From contig NC_081182.1 in the NCBI RefSeq assembly GCF_029867415.1, forward strand, positions 42,767,462-42,831,461: a stretch of 64,000 nucleotides of DNA, given 5' to 3'. The first letter of the stretch is position 1, and each line of letters opens with the position of its first letter. Below the pieces are notes generated by a model. That model saw only the letters and a list, made by a program, of their open reading frames with translations. It did not search any database and was not told the DNA's origin. The position numbers and the translations under genes were made by a program. Below are positions 1 through 10,230 of the stretch, in pieces. Origin of the DNA: Vicia villosa. Lineage: Eukaryota > Streptophyta > Magnoliopsida > Fabales > Fabaceae.

Positions 1-1072
1 ATTAGAAATGTTTAAATTATTTTATAATTTTAAAAAAAAATTAAATTAACTTTTATATGTATTTTATTAATTACAATAGCATTATAATCTTATTATAAAT
101 AAACTTTCTAAATTATAAATATTTTTAAAATATTTTTTTACTTAAAAAATACAATAACCTGTGTCTTGCACGGAACTAAAAGTGACCCCACTTGAATTTG
201 TTTTAAACTAATAATAACTAATTTTAATATGTTGACCCCACATAAAATTAATTATTGTTTCATGCCAATAATTTTCTTTAAATTTTAGGAAATATAAAAT
301 TCATTACTAAGTGTACGTTAATATTTTAATTTTTAATTTTTTTTAAGTAAATGGAATTAAAAAGACATGAGAATATGAGAAGTTTTATATTTTTTTTTCT
401 AACCAAGAATCAATTAGTATAATACAATAACATATTGGTTTCATTTCTACTCATTTTTGTCTTCACTAATCTTCTACTTTTAAATCTTACTTATTTTCAT
501 CTTTTATCAAGTTGAGTTAAAAGACAATAATTCAAATAAGTTTATCCTTTTATTCTTATTTTTTTTATGCATATTATATTATTGTGTTGTAATTTCATAT
601 TTTTGTGTGTTGTGATTTTATATTTCTGTCTCATATTTTTAATTTCAACCTTATATTTGTAATTGTATTAAAATCAAATAACTAATTAGCATTATATTTT
701 TTATGTTAGAAGTTGAAAAAATATTTTTAAAGAAAATCAATATTAATGAAGTAGAAAATGCACTAATATAATAATTAGAGTAGAGGTGGAAATAGGTTAG
801 GCCAAACTAGGCTTTGCCAAGCCTGAGCCTGCTAAAAAAATTCCATAATTTGATAACCCCTAAAATTTTAAGGTCAAATTTAGCATAAAAATCAATTAAA
901 ATCAATTATCACCAATTATTAGTATTCAATCAAATCACTTTTCATTTAATATCAAAATTTCCACGTTACAAAATAAATAACTCAATCAATAAAAAAGTTA
1001 TTAATTTTTATACATAGTAATTAGTAATTAATCAATAAAAAAGTTATTAATTTTTATACATAGTAATTAGTA
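1..1072. other. AT-rich intergenic DNA, no gene seen
   Basis: No coding potential or gene-like structure is visible. Near 782 a stretch reading 'tagaggtggaaatagg' resembles the ends of hAT-type MITEs, but no partner end was found. A 46-bp unit is tandemly duplicated at about 984-1075, directly beside the LINE insertion site. A weak hairpin with 'gcacggaacta' near 160-180 looks like a decayed Helitron 3' end. Confidence 0.5.
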
Positions 1073-1089
1073 ATTAATTATCGGTTACT
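1073..1089. repeat. 17-bp target-site duplication, 3' side of LINE
   Basis: The 17-mer attaattatcggttact occurs here and again, perfectly, at 7028-7044. The two copies bracket the LINE. The copy here directly abuts the T-run that is the poly(A) tail on the minus strand. Confidence 0.92.
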
Positions 1090-1160
1090 TTTTTTTTTGA
1101 TAAGCAATGATATATTGAAAAATCAAGAGCACAAACAGTACTCAAGACGTAAACATACAA

Positions 1161-4100
1161 TTATCGACAGTTCAAGAATTGGACCGGACAATGGCACCAT
1201 AAGTAAAAATCAGATACAACATTAGATTTAGAGCCTAATACATTCCACATCCATGCTAGAGTAATTGCTTTGTGAACCACCTCATCTTCATGGTAGTCTT
1301 GATCATTAAAAATGATCTCGTTCCGCATCCACCATAGCGCCCAAACTGTAGCCAACCACACCACAAGACGCTTCCGTTTATGCACCAACCCGACTAAATT
1401 CTCAGCAAAACTCAGCAAATGTTCATCAACCTCCTCATAGCTATTCAAAACCACTCCTAACCATACCCCCATCTTCTGCCAGACAGCTTTTGAAACACAG
1501 CAATCAACAAATAAATGGTTAACGGTTTCAAATTCGTTATAACAGAATACACATACCGAATCACTTTCGTCTAATATTATTCCCCGAGCAGCCAATTGAT
1601 CTCTAGACGGTAGCCTATCGCGAAGGATCCTCCAACCAAACACATGCAGCTTCGAGGGCACTTGAGATTCCCAAAGTAACCGCATAGCATCCATGTTCAT
1701 GTGCTGGGCCGAATCAATTCCCAACCTGTTGAAGAATTCTGCATATCCCGACGCTACCGAATAAACGCCTTCCCCCTCCTTAAACCACTTAAACCTATCC
1801 ACAGTTAAAGGCTGCGGTGAAACGCCCTGCAGCATGTCATATAATTCTTGTAGCTGCTGCACGCCCTCCCCCACTACACCTCCATCGCACAGATTAATCC
1901 TCCATTGCCAAGAATCTTCTACAAAAAACCCGTATTCAGAGACAAGAGCAGATTTATTAGAGACCTTTTCGAACACAGCCGGATATAACTCTCTCAAAGC
2001 AACCCCACCATGCCAACGGTTAACCCAAAAATTTGTGAGAGTCCCATCCCCTAAGACACATGAGATCCCTTCTCTAAACCAGTCCTGATTAGGAGAGTGT
2101 TGTGAGCTCGGGAATAAGTCACGCCACCATAAAGATGACCTCGACACCGGAGAACACGACCCTATGAACACAGCCGAGATGAGGCAGCCATACCTCCCCT
2201 CAAGCAACGGTCTCCATAAGGCTCCTTCATCCACCAAACATCTCCATTTCCATTTCCCAAGTAACGACTCATTAAAAGCTTCCAAGCAACGCACACCTAA
2301 ACCACCCTCTTCCTTCGAACGACAAACCTCCGACCAACCAACCCATGAAACACCCCTCCTATCCAAGCCACCATTCCATAAAAAGTTCCTTTGAATTGCC
2401 ACAAGTTCCCTAAGAACTACTTTAGGCACTTTAAAGAAAGAAAAATAATAGATGGGAATTGCGTTCAATACCGAGTTGATAAGTGTGACTCTTCCCCCGA
2501 TAGATAGGAATCTTCCTTTCCAAACTGAAAGTCTCTTCTTCAAACTATTCACAACCGGTTGCCACACGCTTCTATGCCTATGGTTAGCTCCAACCGGTAC
2601 TCCAAGAAAGGAAAACGGGACTGAACCCCTTTGGCAGCAAAGGAACGACGCTGCCGCTTGCATAAATTCCACCTCGACATTGAAACAATACAGATTGCTC
2701 TTACAAAGATTAATGTTTAAACCTGAGACCAGTTCAAAGGCTCTTAGAACCGTCTTAATGCTCCACAAATTCGACCAAGAGGGATCACCAATGATAACCG
2801 TGTCGTCCGCGAACTGTAAGAGGTTATATGCTTCCGATTGTCCCACATCAAACCCCTTGAGCACTCCTACATCAGCCGCTTCCTTGATCAACATAGCAAG
2901 ACCCTCAGCAACCAAAACAAAGAGAAACGGAGAAAGGGGGTCCCCTTGACGCAAGCCTTTCTCCATTGCAAAATCCGGCGATGGGCTGCCATTAACAAGA
3001 ACAGAGCTTGTCGCACTACAGACACAAGCTTCTATCCACCTTACCCAAGTTGGACCAAAACCAAATTTTCTGAGCATGTAAAGTAAGAAGTTCCAATTCA
3101 CGTTATCGTATGCTTTCTCGAAATCAACCTTCAACACCATACATTTCCTCTTTAGCCTTTTTGCATAGTCCATAACCTCATTTAACACTAGGACCCCATC
3201 GTGAATATGCCTCCCCGGAATGAATGCTGTTTGATACTTTGATACAAGTTTACCCACCACCCTTTTCAACCTATTAGCTAACAGCTTTGCTATAATTTTG
3301 TACAAGGAACCAACCAGACTTATAGGCCTATATTCCCCCAAAACTTGAGGATTTTCAGTTTTTGGCACCAGGGCAATAAAAGAAGCAGAAATTGCCTTGG
3401 GCAGGTTAGACTTTGTGCTGAATTCCGAAACAAACCTGAACACCTCATCTTCCAAAAAATGCCAGCATTTTCGAATAAAATTGAAGTTGTACCCGTCTGG
3501 CCCGGGGCTTTTGTTGCCATCGAAATCCCAAACCACCTCTTTGATTTCTTCCTTCGTGAACGGAGTCTCCAAGGCCCCTGCTTCGACACTGCTCAGCTTT
3601 CTGAAAGATACGTTATCCAACCTTGGTCTTTGGAAGTCCGACTCTTTAAACTTTAAAGCAAAAAAACGATGAACCTCCCCCTTCACCCCATCTACATCTG
3701 ACAGTCTGCCCCAAGGAGAATCCACACTGCCTATGTAGTTAGACCGCATTCTAGCTTTTAAGGTGTTGTGGAAAAAACGGGTGTTCAAATCCCCCTCCTT
3801 ACACCACTTAATCCTGGATTTTTGTTTGAGCAAAGACTCCCTCTTCATCAAACAGCCCCAAAAATCACTCACAGCTCCTTTCCTCTCCTTTGCTATAACA
3901 ACACCTTCAGCTTCAATGTCTACCACCCCTAGACCCACCGCACCATTCGCTACCTCCCCACACTTGGTATCGCACAGATTAATTTTTTTAACAGCCTCCT
4001 CCACTGAAAGATCAATCCAGCCATAAGATTCCTTATTCCACTGTCGCAATGCTGCTTTAAGATTACGGAACTTTTCTTTAATAACAAACGCAGCAGAACC

Positions 4101-4904
4101 GGAAATAATAAGCTCTTTCCAAGATTTCTCACAGAACTCCACAAAACCTGGGAACTCTAACCATCCATCTATTGATTTGAATGGCTTTGGCCCCCAATCC
4201 ACCACCTTACAATTTAACCATACAGGGTTGTGATCTGAGATATCTTTCTGACCCACATCTTGGTACACAGCTGACAGCATATGAATGAAACCCTCAGTCA
4301 AGAGAAATCGATCCAATCTGCTAAGGGCTCCACTAGAACCTCCACTCCAAGTAAATTTCCTCTCCCCTGTTGGCAAATCCAATAACTCCATAAGGTTAAT
4401 AAAATCATTGAATTCCGCCGCGTCCTGGGATCTTTGCAAAGAGCTACGCCCCACCCTCTCCGACAAACATCGCACCGTGTTGAAGTCACCTGCTACACAC
4501 CATTCTCCATCATTCCATCTTTGCTTAAGATCTATCAGCTTCACCCACAAACACCTCTTTAACACAAGATCACAAGGAGAATACACATTTACTATATAAC
4601 ACTTCCTGCCTTTGAATACAACACATAACCCCAAAAAACCATCACCACAGAAGCTGTGTATAGGAGTCAGAATATCCCTTTTCCACATCAAAAGCAAACC
4701 ACCAGACCTACCATTTGAGCCCTTTGCTGACCAATCAAACTCCCCTTTACCCCACAAGCTTCGCACCACCTCTTCCGACATGACCTGAATTTTTGTTTCT
4801 TGAACCAAACAGAGATCAGCCTTACCCTTTGTGAACATCTCCCTTAATCTTCTCCTCTTCAGAGAATTTCCACCCCCTCTAATATTGTAAGTAACAATAT
4901 TCAT
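1161..4904 (-). CDS. LINE ORF2: endonuclease / reverse transcriptase
   Basis: The 1247-aa protein nicks the target and reverse-transcribes its own RNA in the nucleus. An APE-type endonuclease occupies about residues 1-230 (NIRG near the start, QETK near 35, AGDFN near 140, SDHNPVW near 225). The reverse transcriptase follows (SPGPDGYNFNF, YRPISLVGSLYKI, GRHIHDGVLVLNE, KVDFEKAYD, GLRQGDPLSPFLF, catalytic FADD). The C-terminus has a zf-RVT zinc-binding region with the pattern CVFCYNEFETVNHLFVDC. Length and domain order fit plant L1 ORF2. The start codon overlaps the ORF1 stop as ATGA (4901-4904), so translation probably depends on termination-reinitiation. No frameshift or stop is present. Confidence 0.95.
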   Translation of the reverse strand: MNIVTYNIRGGGNSLKRRRLREMFTKGKADLCLVQETKIQVMSEEVVRSLWGKGEFDWSAKGSNGRSGGLLLMWKRDILTPIHSFCGDGFLGLCVVFKGRKCYIVNVYSPCDLVLKRCLWVKLIDLKQRWNDGEWCVAGDFNTVRCLSERVGRSSLQRSQDAAEFNDFINLMELLDLPTGERKFTWSGGSSGALSRLDRFLLTEGFIHMLSAVYQDVGQKDISDHNPVWLNCKVVDWGPKPFKSIDGWLEFPGFVEFCEKSWKELIISGSAAFVIKEKFRNLKAALRQWNKESYGWIDLSVEEAVKKINLCDTKCGEVANGAVGLGVVDIEAEGVVIAKERKGAVSDFWGCLMKRESLLKQKSRIKWCKEGDLNTRFFHNTLKARMRSNYIGSVDSPWGRLSDVDGVKGEVHRFFALKFKESDFQRPRLDNVSFRKLSSVEAGALETPFTKEEIKEVVWDFDGNKSPGPDGYNFNFIRKCWHFLEDEVFRFVSEFSTKSNLPKAISASFIALVPKTENPQVLGEYRPISLVGSLYKIIAKLLANRLKRVVGKLVSKYQTAFIPGRHIHDGVLVLNEVMDYAKRLKRKCMVLKVDFEKAYDNVNWNFLLYMLRKFGFGPTWVRWIEACVCSATSSVLVNGSPSPDFAMEKGLRQGDPLSPFLFVLVAEGLAMLIKEAADVGVLKGFDVGQSEAYNLLQFADDTVIIGDPSWSNLWSIKTVLRAFELVSGLNINLCKSNLYCFNVEVEFMQAAASFLCCQRGSVPFSFLGVPVGANHRHRSVWQPVVNSLKKRLSVWKGRFLSIGGRVTLINSVLNAIPIYYFSFFKVPKVVLRELVAIQRNFLWNGGLDRRGVSWVGWSEVCRSKEEGGLGVRCLEAFNESLLGKWKWRCLVDEGALWRPLLEGRYGCLISAVFIGSCSPVSRSSLWWRDLFPSSQHSPNQDWFREGISCVLGDGTLTNFWVNRWHGGVALRELYPAVFEKVSNKSALVSEYGFFVEDSWQWRINLCDGGVVGEGVQQLQELYDMLQGVSPQPLTVDRFKWFKEGEGVYSVASGYAEFFNRLGIDSAQHMNMDAMRLLWESQVPSKLHVFGWRILRDRLPSRDQLAARGIILDESDSVCVFCYNEFETVNHLFVDCCVSKAVWQKMGVWLGVVLNSYEEVDEHLLSFAENLVGLVHKRKRLVVWLATVWALWWMRNEIIFNDQDYHEDEVVHKAITLAWMWNVLGSKSNVVSDFYLWCHCPVQFLNCR

Positions 4905-6985
4905 TTTCCACCGTTGTTTTTTGACACCACCGATCCTTTCTTCCCAACTCGATCCCTCACCTCCATCTGGTGAACAGCTTCAATATAGACGTCATCGTTT
5001 TCGTCCCCCACTACACCCAGGACTTTAATAGACTCCCATAACCTTGCCGCCACCATTCTTTTCTCCTCCTCCCTAAACCTTCTGTTACCTTGTTCCACCG
5101 CCGAATCTTCTATTGAATCTACAACATCGCTATCGCCCCGATTCTCCCTTGTATCAACGACATGCTCCATCGGATCAGAGTTACCAATTCTCGTCTGTAC
5201 AGAAGAAATTGGAATTTCCCGCGGAACTTCCCCTGTGGGATTCGACAGACCAAGAGCAGCAAGACTAGCCATCTTTCTTTTTGCATTAACCCTTTTTTTC
5301 ACCTCTTTTTTCTTTCTAACACTTGGGCCTGCGCCACTTGTTTGGCCCACACAAAATCTCCCTCTGATAGGCCCAAAACCAGGTCCAACAAATTTTTTAC
5401 CACAGCTTCTTTTTAACCGGAGACCCTCCCTCCTTTTATGATTAACCTTAGAGCCATCTGTCACTGCATTAATAACAACCTGCTCCCCATTAAATGCTTC
5501 TCTTAAATCAACATCAATAGGCCTCATATTATGGACAAACGGCGCCTTTCCCTTATCAATCGTAGCTATACGGGCTCTGACACCTGTATCTTCTAAAGTA
5601 TCTTTTACTTTCTCCACTTCCGTACTTTTGCTAGTCGCTTCTGCCACACGATTTTCTGCTTCCCCAAACATCCCTTCCTTAACCGCCTCCGGAGGATCAA
5701 AACCAACACCGCCAGCTCCCCCCACACCCTCCCAGCCGGCCTCGTCAGTGCTATCGTATTCCTCATCAGAACCGCCCCCTTGCTTTTTCCCGCCTGGGAA
5801 AACAATTCTCTTTGGGCCATATGCATCCTCTACAATTTTGATAGAGTATGCATCACCATTCACACCAATGTTGAAGGTTTCGTTCAAGACCAAATTGTAC
5901 TTGGTCCTCACCAACACTCTAGCAACATCAAACTTGGCCTGAGTCTCTGTTTCCTCATCACATGCCAAAAAGACACCTACCGGCGACATCAGAAAACAAA
6001 AAAATTCCGGACACCATGCATGACAAGGGATGCCATAACATCTTAGCCACGTAACTCTCTCATTATCCACGTCCGACGGGCTCCAACTCCTCACCTCATG
6101 GAACCATTTTTCCAGCCACCCTTTCTCCTCCCTTAGAAGGAACTCAAGGACTCCATTCTCTGTTTCTTCTAGCAAACAAAGGTTTGCACCCAAGGGTGTT
6201 GCCTTCACATTGAAGAAGCCAACCTCATGCAAAGCTTGCTGGAAATTATATGTCATTCCTGGTTCTTCCGCCACCCCAACCAACGCTTTCTCGAATCTCT
6301 TCACCGCCTCCAAACCTCTATTAAACTCCATATGAGTGAATATAGGCTTCTGCTTACCCCCCCTTGTCACCTGAGCGTAAGATCTCACGGGGACCTTTCC
6401 TTCCCCATCACGCAAACCCCCCATATTACGAGTAAAGTGGTTTTGTTGAGCTTCCTGTTTATGAGTATTGTTACCAACCACCTCCCCGAACCTCGCTACT
6501 CCACCACCCCCCCCCCCCCCCCCCCCTCTCCCTCCACCACCAGCCCCGTATTGACCCTCACTCTTATTGGGACCACCTCTCTCATGTTTTGGCACGTTGA
6601 CGTGGATCTTCTTCCTACCCAGGAAAATATTATCCAGCTTCGTTGCTAGTAATTCCACGTCTTTCACATCGAAGAACCTCACAAAGCCATATCTCTTTCC
6701 TCTAACATCCCTTTTAGAAGGAATGAAAACTTCATCCACCTCGCCAAACTCATTGAATACTTTATACAGGTCCTTAGCACCATACTGTTCCGGGAACTCT
6801 GTAACAAAGAATGACGAAACCTTACGAGGCCTAACTGCAGACTCACTCCTCCTTACGTCCCACCTTAGTTTAGGAAGCTTCTTTGGTTGAACCCTAGTCC
6901 AAACCCCCTCACCCTTATTTTTCTCTCTCCACTCTCCCTCCCAACTCTCACTGTTTCTCTCTCTAACTTTCTCTCTCATCCTCAC
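4901..6985 (-). CDS. LINE ORF1: RRM-containing RNA-binding protein
   Basis: The 694-aa protein should coat the LINE RNA. An RRM lies at about residues 57-135, with the RNP-like motif KRYGFVRFF and the upstream strand SSFFVTEFP. A central region around WLRCYGIPCHAWCPEFF resembles the DUF4283-type region of plant LINE ORF1 proteins. No CCHC zinc knuckle was found, unlike the second LINE of this window. A glycine run after the RRM is encoded by a homopolymer of about 20 G (C-run at about 6507-6526 on the plus strand), an obvious slippage site. The ORF ends in TGA inside the ATGA that starts ORF2. Confidence 0.9.
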   Translation of the reverse strand: MRMREKVRERNSESWEGEWREKNKGEGVWTRVQPKKLPKLRWDVRRSESAVRPRKVSSFFVTEFPEQYGAKDLYKVFNEFGEVDEVFIPSKRDVRGKRYGFVRFFDVKDVELLATKLDNIFLGRKKIHVNVPKHERGGPNKSEGQYGAGGGGRGGGGGGGGGVARFGEVVGNNTHKQEAQQNHFTRNMGGLRDGEGKVPVRSYAQVTRGGKQKPIFTHMEFNRGLEAVKRFEKALVGVAEEPGMTYNFQQALHEVGFFNVKATPLGANLCLLEETENGVLEFLLREEKGWLEKWFHEVRSWSPSDVDNERVTWLRCYGIPCHAWCPEFFCFLMSPVGVFLACDEETETQAKFDVARVLVRTKYNLVLNETFNIGVNGDAYSIKIVEDAYGPKRIVFPGGKKQGGGSDEEYDSTDEAGWEGVGGAGGVGFDPPEAVKEGMFGEAENRVAEATSKSTEVEKVKDTLEDTGVRARIATIDKGKAPFVHNMRPIDVDLREAFNGEQVVINAVTDGSKVNHKRREGLRLKRSCGKKFVGPGFGPIRGRFCVGQTSGAGPSVRKKKEVKKRVNAKRKMASLAALGLSNPTGEVPREIPISSVQTRIGNSDPMEHVVDTRENRGDSDVVDSIEDSAVEQGNRRFREEEKRMVAARLWESIKVLGVVGDENDDVYIEAVHQMEVRDRVGKKGSVVSKNNGGK

Positions 6986-7027
6986 TTTTTAGTTCACAAT
7001 GGTTAAATTATGAGTTTGTTCTTCGCC

Positions 7028-7044
7028 ATTAATTATCGGTTACT
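7028..7044. repeat. 17-bp target-site duplication, 5' side of LINE
   Basis: This is a perfect match to 1073-1089. It fixes the 5' end of the element at 7027, about 42 bp upstream of the ORF1 start codon. Confidence 0.92.
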
Positions 7045-7988
7045 ACATCACAATAACCTTAATTTATCTCCCAATTTATATACTCACTCAAATTATAGGA
7101 TTGATCTTCATTAAAAAAAAAAAGTAATTCATAGAAAAATGCCACACATTAATCAAAGACATGAAAAATAAGTCATTTTCACCATTGTCGCAAAAAAACA
7201 CAAGTCTTTCTAACAAATAAAAGGTATTTTCATTATTTAGGAAAATATGAGAGTTGTGTATATTATTATTTTTTAATTGATTTTTTTTATATTTTCTATA
7301 AATTTCTATTTCAACCCATAGGATTGATTTTTTTTATTTTATTTTATAATTTGCTATTCAATTTTAAATTTTTGTTATGTTTTGCAGATTTGTAAGATAG
7401 TTGTTATGGTAAGAACAATTGGTTAAAATAAAATATGAGTTTAACAACTAAAATCAAGAGTATCACATAAAAAGAAATGTCATATACATTGGCAAATATT
7501 TCTCTCTCTTTAAGATTGATTGATCTATTGTTTATAATTGACAATTTTTTAGAACGAAATGAAGATAATTATTGGAATAAGAACAATTTAAAATGAAATA
7601 TGGGTATAACAACTAGAATCAACTGTGTCAAAGGCAAAGAAATTTCATAAAAATTAAAGAAAGTAAATTGACAAATTTCTTTTATCAACAAGTTATAAAT
7701 TTCTACAATCAACATTTTTTAAAACAAGTAACTTATTATGCGTACTTAAATTAGTATTTTATATTTTATTTGATTGATAACAAATTAAAATTTTTAAGAA
7801 TTACAATCTAATTTTTATTTCATAAAAACTTAAATTTAAAATTAAAAACAAATAAAAAACATTTTATGACAATCTAGTTCATTCCAAATCTTTTCATTCC
7901 AAATCTTAATAGGATAATTGAAGATATTTTGTTATTTTTATATTGATTCCAAATCTAAATATGATAACATACACAGATATTTGTTATT
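7045..7988. other. AT-rich intergenic DNA
   Basis: No coding region was recognised. Near 7400-7630 two related stretches (reading 'ggtaagaacaattggttaaaataaaatatgagtttaacaact' and a diverged copy) suggest an old local duplication. Confidence 0.4.
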
Positions 7989-8282
7989 TATATATTCCTT
8001 GGCCGGCTAGCATTGTTTATTTATCGGTGAAAGCTCTCTAAGGTTTTATCGGTGAAAGCTCTCTAGGGTTCCTCGCTGCAACCCTGTAACCCTTCTTTTT
8101 CTATCACTACTACTCTACTGCTACTATTTTCATTCTCTTCCTCGCTGCTACGGTTTTACCGCAACTTCCTTCAAGGTAATCATACGTATTCTTTCTTTTT
8201 TTTGAATCGTAATGACATGATTCAAAATCTCAAATCTTAATCTTTTCATTCCAAATCTTAACATAGGGTTTCAAAAAAAGAA
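7989..8282 (+). promoter_or_regulatory. Putative TATA box, leader and 5'-UTR intron of membrane-protein gene
   Basis: A TATATA run lies at about 7989-7995. A direct repeat 'atcggtgaaagctctcta' occurs twice near 8022 and 8049 and contains CT-rich tracts typical of plant leaders. 'CAAG|GTAATC' near 8176 and 'ACATAG|GG' near 8267 could delimit a 5'-UTR intron just before the ATG at 8283. All of this is inference from signals, without transcript support. Confidence 0.4.
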
Positions 8283-9039
8283 ATGGAATACGAAGAATAC
8301 AAATCAGTTCCAACGGAAGAATCTAATACAAGGTATAATTGATTTGATTCTTGTTTTTAATTTTTACGTTTCAAAAAAACCATATATCTCATGATCATAT
8401 TCATATTGTTTTTGTTATAGGGATGGTGAAAAAAACACCAAAATCGTCAAAGTGGAATATGTGAAATATGAACAAGGATTTGTCAAAGTGGAAACTGTGG
8501 AATCTGTGAAATCTGAATCATCTGGTACTCACGATGAACATACACATACATATAGGGACATATATGATGATGCTGACCAAGATAAGTTTGTGGATGTAGT
8601 ACTGGCCTCAATAGAAATCTGCTTGATATTGATTATCTTCCCTATACTAGATACTTCATCGGATGCTCGTGAGTTCATGACCGAAAATTATACTCTCATC
8701 GGATGCTTCCTCTTCGCGCTTCTTATCCGTGATCAAGGACTCATATTTCTCTATACAATAGATCCCTCTGTTGGCAGTAACATCTTTGACATCTTATTCG
8801 TAATTCTACTATCAACTATAATATCAGTTATTGAAGTCAGTGCTTTTTCATGGTGTGCTGCTATCATAACATTGATCCATTGGGCCATCTTAATAGCATT
8901 GGTTGTGAAGTTTAAGTGGAATGTGATATCTAAGGAAGATATTGTATTCTCTAAGGCAATTCACAAATTTGTAGGAATTATTTGCGTCTTATCCATAGCT
9001 CACTCTATTAAAAGTTTACTGTATTTTTTACACTATTGA
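8283..9039 (+). CDS. Small multi-pass membrane protein of unknown function (2 exons)
   Basis: Exon 1 is 8283-8332 and exon 2 is 8421-9039, joined at AG|GTATAA and TTATAG|G. They read through in frame as about 222 residues. The N-terminal ~75 residues are charged and rich in E, K and V with a repeated 'KVE-V' pattern. Five hydrophobic segments follow: DVVLASIEICLILIIFPIL, YTLIGCFLFALLI, IFDILFVILLSTIISVIEV, AAIITLIHWAILIALVVKF and HKFVGIICVLSIAHSI. I do not recognise the family. It lies 1.3 kb upstream of, and on the same strand as, a K+ channel pseudogene, but it does not resemble shaker S1-S4 and has no RxxR voltage-sensor pattern. It may be lineage-specific or a diverged remnant. Confidence 0.6.
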
Positions 9040-9963
9040 AAAACTATACTGTAGAATGTTTATGGCTAGTTTGTAATATTGTTTTAGGGCTAGTTTGTAA
9101 TATTGTTTATCTTAATAATAGATTTTGGTGCAATTTACACCAAAACTAAAAATTTATATATGGCTTACTTAACAATTCTAAATCAATTACAATACGACAC
9201 ACTTCATTTCCAACAACGGTCTCCAAAGCACCCCCGAATCCACCAAGAATCTCCAACTTGTTCCTTCGACGGTGATAATCTAAACCTCTTAGGCTAAGTT
9301 TGACCAAGTTAAGCATGTTTAAAAGGACTCTGCAACAACAATTGAATCTCTTGCATCTAAATCTGTTATCAACCATAACTATTCTTTGAATTGTCAACCA
9401 AAGTGAACTACACACCACAATTCAAACATTACAGGGACGGCAAGATACTCAAATAAATTACACCATAGAAAATCCATGACAACAACGCAAATAGGAAGAG
9501 AAATTTCCATAAAAATTCTGCACTAAAATTCTTCATAAAACAGGTACAATTCTTCATATATTTGATCTGCTGGCAAGCCTGAATGCTCAAGTAACTCTTT
9601 CAATGCCCTGTCAATATTAGCTTATTGAATAAGGGTTTGAGAAGAAGTAGGCAGGCAGCAATTCCCAGAATTATAATCAACAAAACAATACCAATACAGA
9701 AGTTTCGACTAGATCAAAGCTGGATAAAAATCTCCCCTTACATGTTTCATGGTTATCTAGGTTGTTTGTTATCTTTTTTTGATTTGAAAACTCTAATTAT
9801 AGGTACATATTTACATGGTTACCTGGGGATATCTTATTTTTTACACCAGAATTGCATTTATGAGCCATTTCCATCGGCACTCAAAATATGGGTCAATATC
9901 AGCGAGCTTTCTTTTCTTAGTTCAACTAAGACTCATCTCTTCATTCTTTAGCAGCTTAAATAA
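9040..9963. other. Intergenic, no gene seen
   Basis: Moderately AT-rich DNA. Short open frames on both strands have no recognisable motifs. No repeat structure was identified. Confidence 0.35.
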
Positions 9964-9972
9964 ATTATATTT

Positions 9973-10230
9973 GGGATAAATAATTGTTACCCCTATCATT
10001 AGGGCGAGTTTTAATTTTCCCTCGAGTTTTAATTTTCCCTCCTATTAATTATTTTTTTTGGATTACCCCCTTGAAATATGAAAAGTTCTATGATTTACCC
10101 CCTTAGGACCCTGTAAACTTGTTTTTTTGATTTACCCCTGGGTTTTCACTGGGGTAATCCAAAAAAAAAAAATTAATAAGGGGTAAAACCAAAACTCGCC
10201 CTAATGGCAGGGGTAAATGTCAATTATCAC
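9973..10230. mobile_element. Mutator-type MITE with 9-bp target duplication
   Basis: The element is 258 bp with long terminal inverted repeats: both ends share 'acccct-ccattagggcgagtttt' in opposite orientation over about 50 bp. It is flanked by the 9-bp duplication ATTATATTT (9964-9972 and 10231-10239). A 9-bp duplication with long inverted repeats is typical of the Mutator superfamily. It has no coding capacity. Confidence 0.82.

Larger units (their letters stand above)
1090..7027 (-). mobile_element. Full-length non-LTR retrotransposon (plant L1-type LINE)
   Basis: The 5.94-kb element on the minus strand is flanked by a perfect 17-bp target-site duplication. It has a short 5' leader (about 6986-7027), ORF1, ORF2, a short 3' UTR and a poly(A) tail seen as a T-run from 1089 to 1098. 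Both ORFs are open from end to end, so nothing visible prevents it from being autonomous. The perfect duplication and open frames point to a recent insertion. Activity cannot be judged from sequence alone. Confidence 0.93.

Noticed and set aside
1834..6890. Plus-strand open frames across the first LINE
   Set aside because: They are antisense shadows of the LINE ORFs and contain no recognisable domains.
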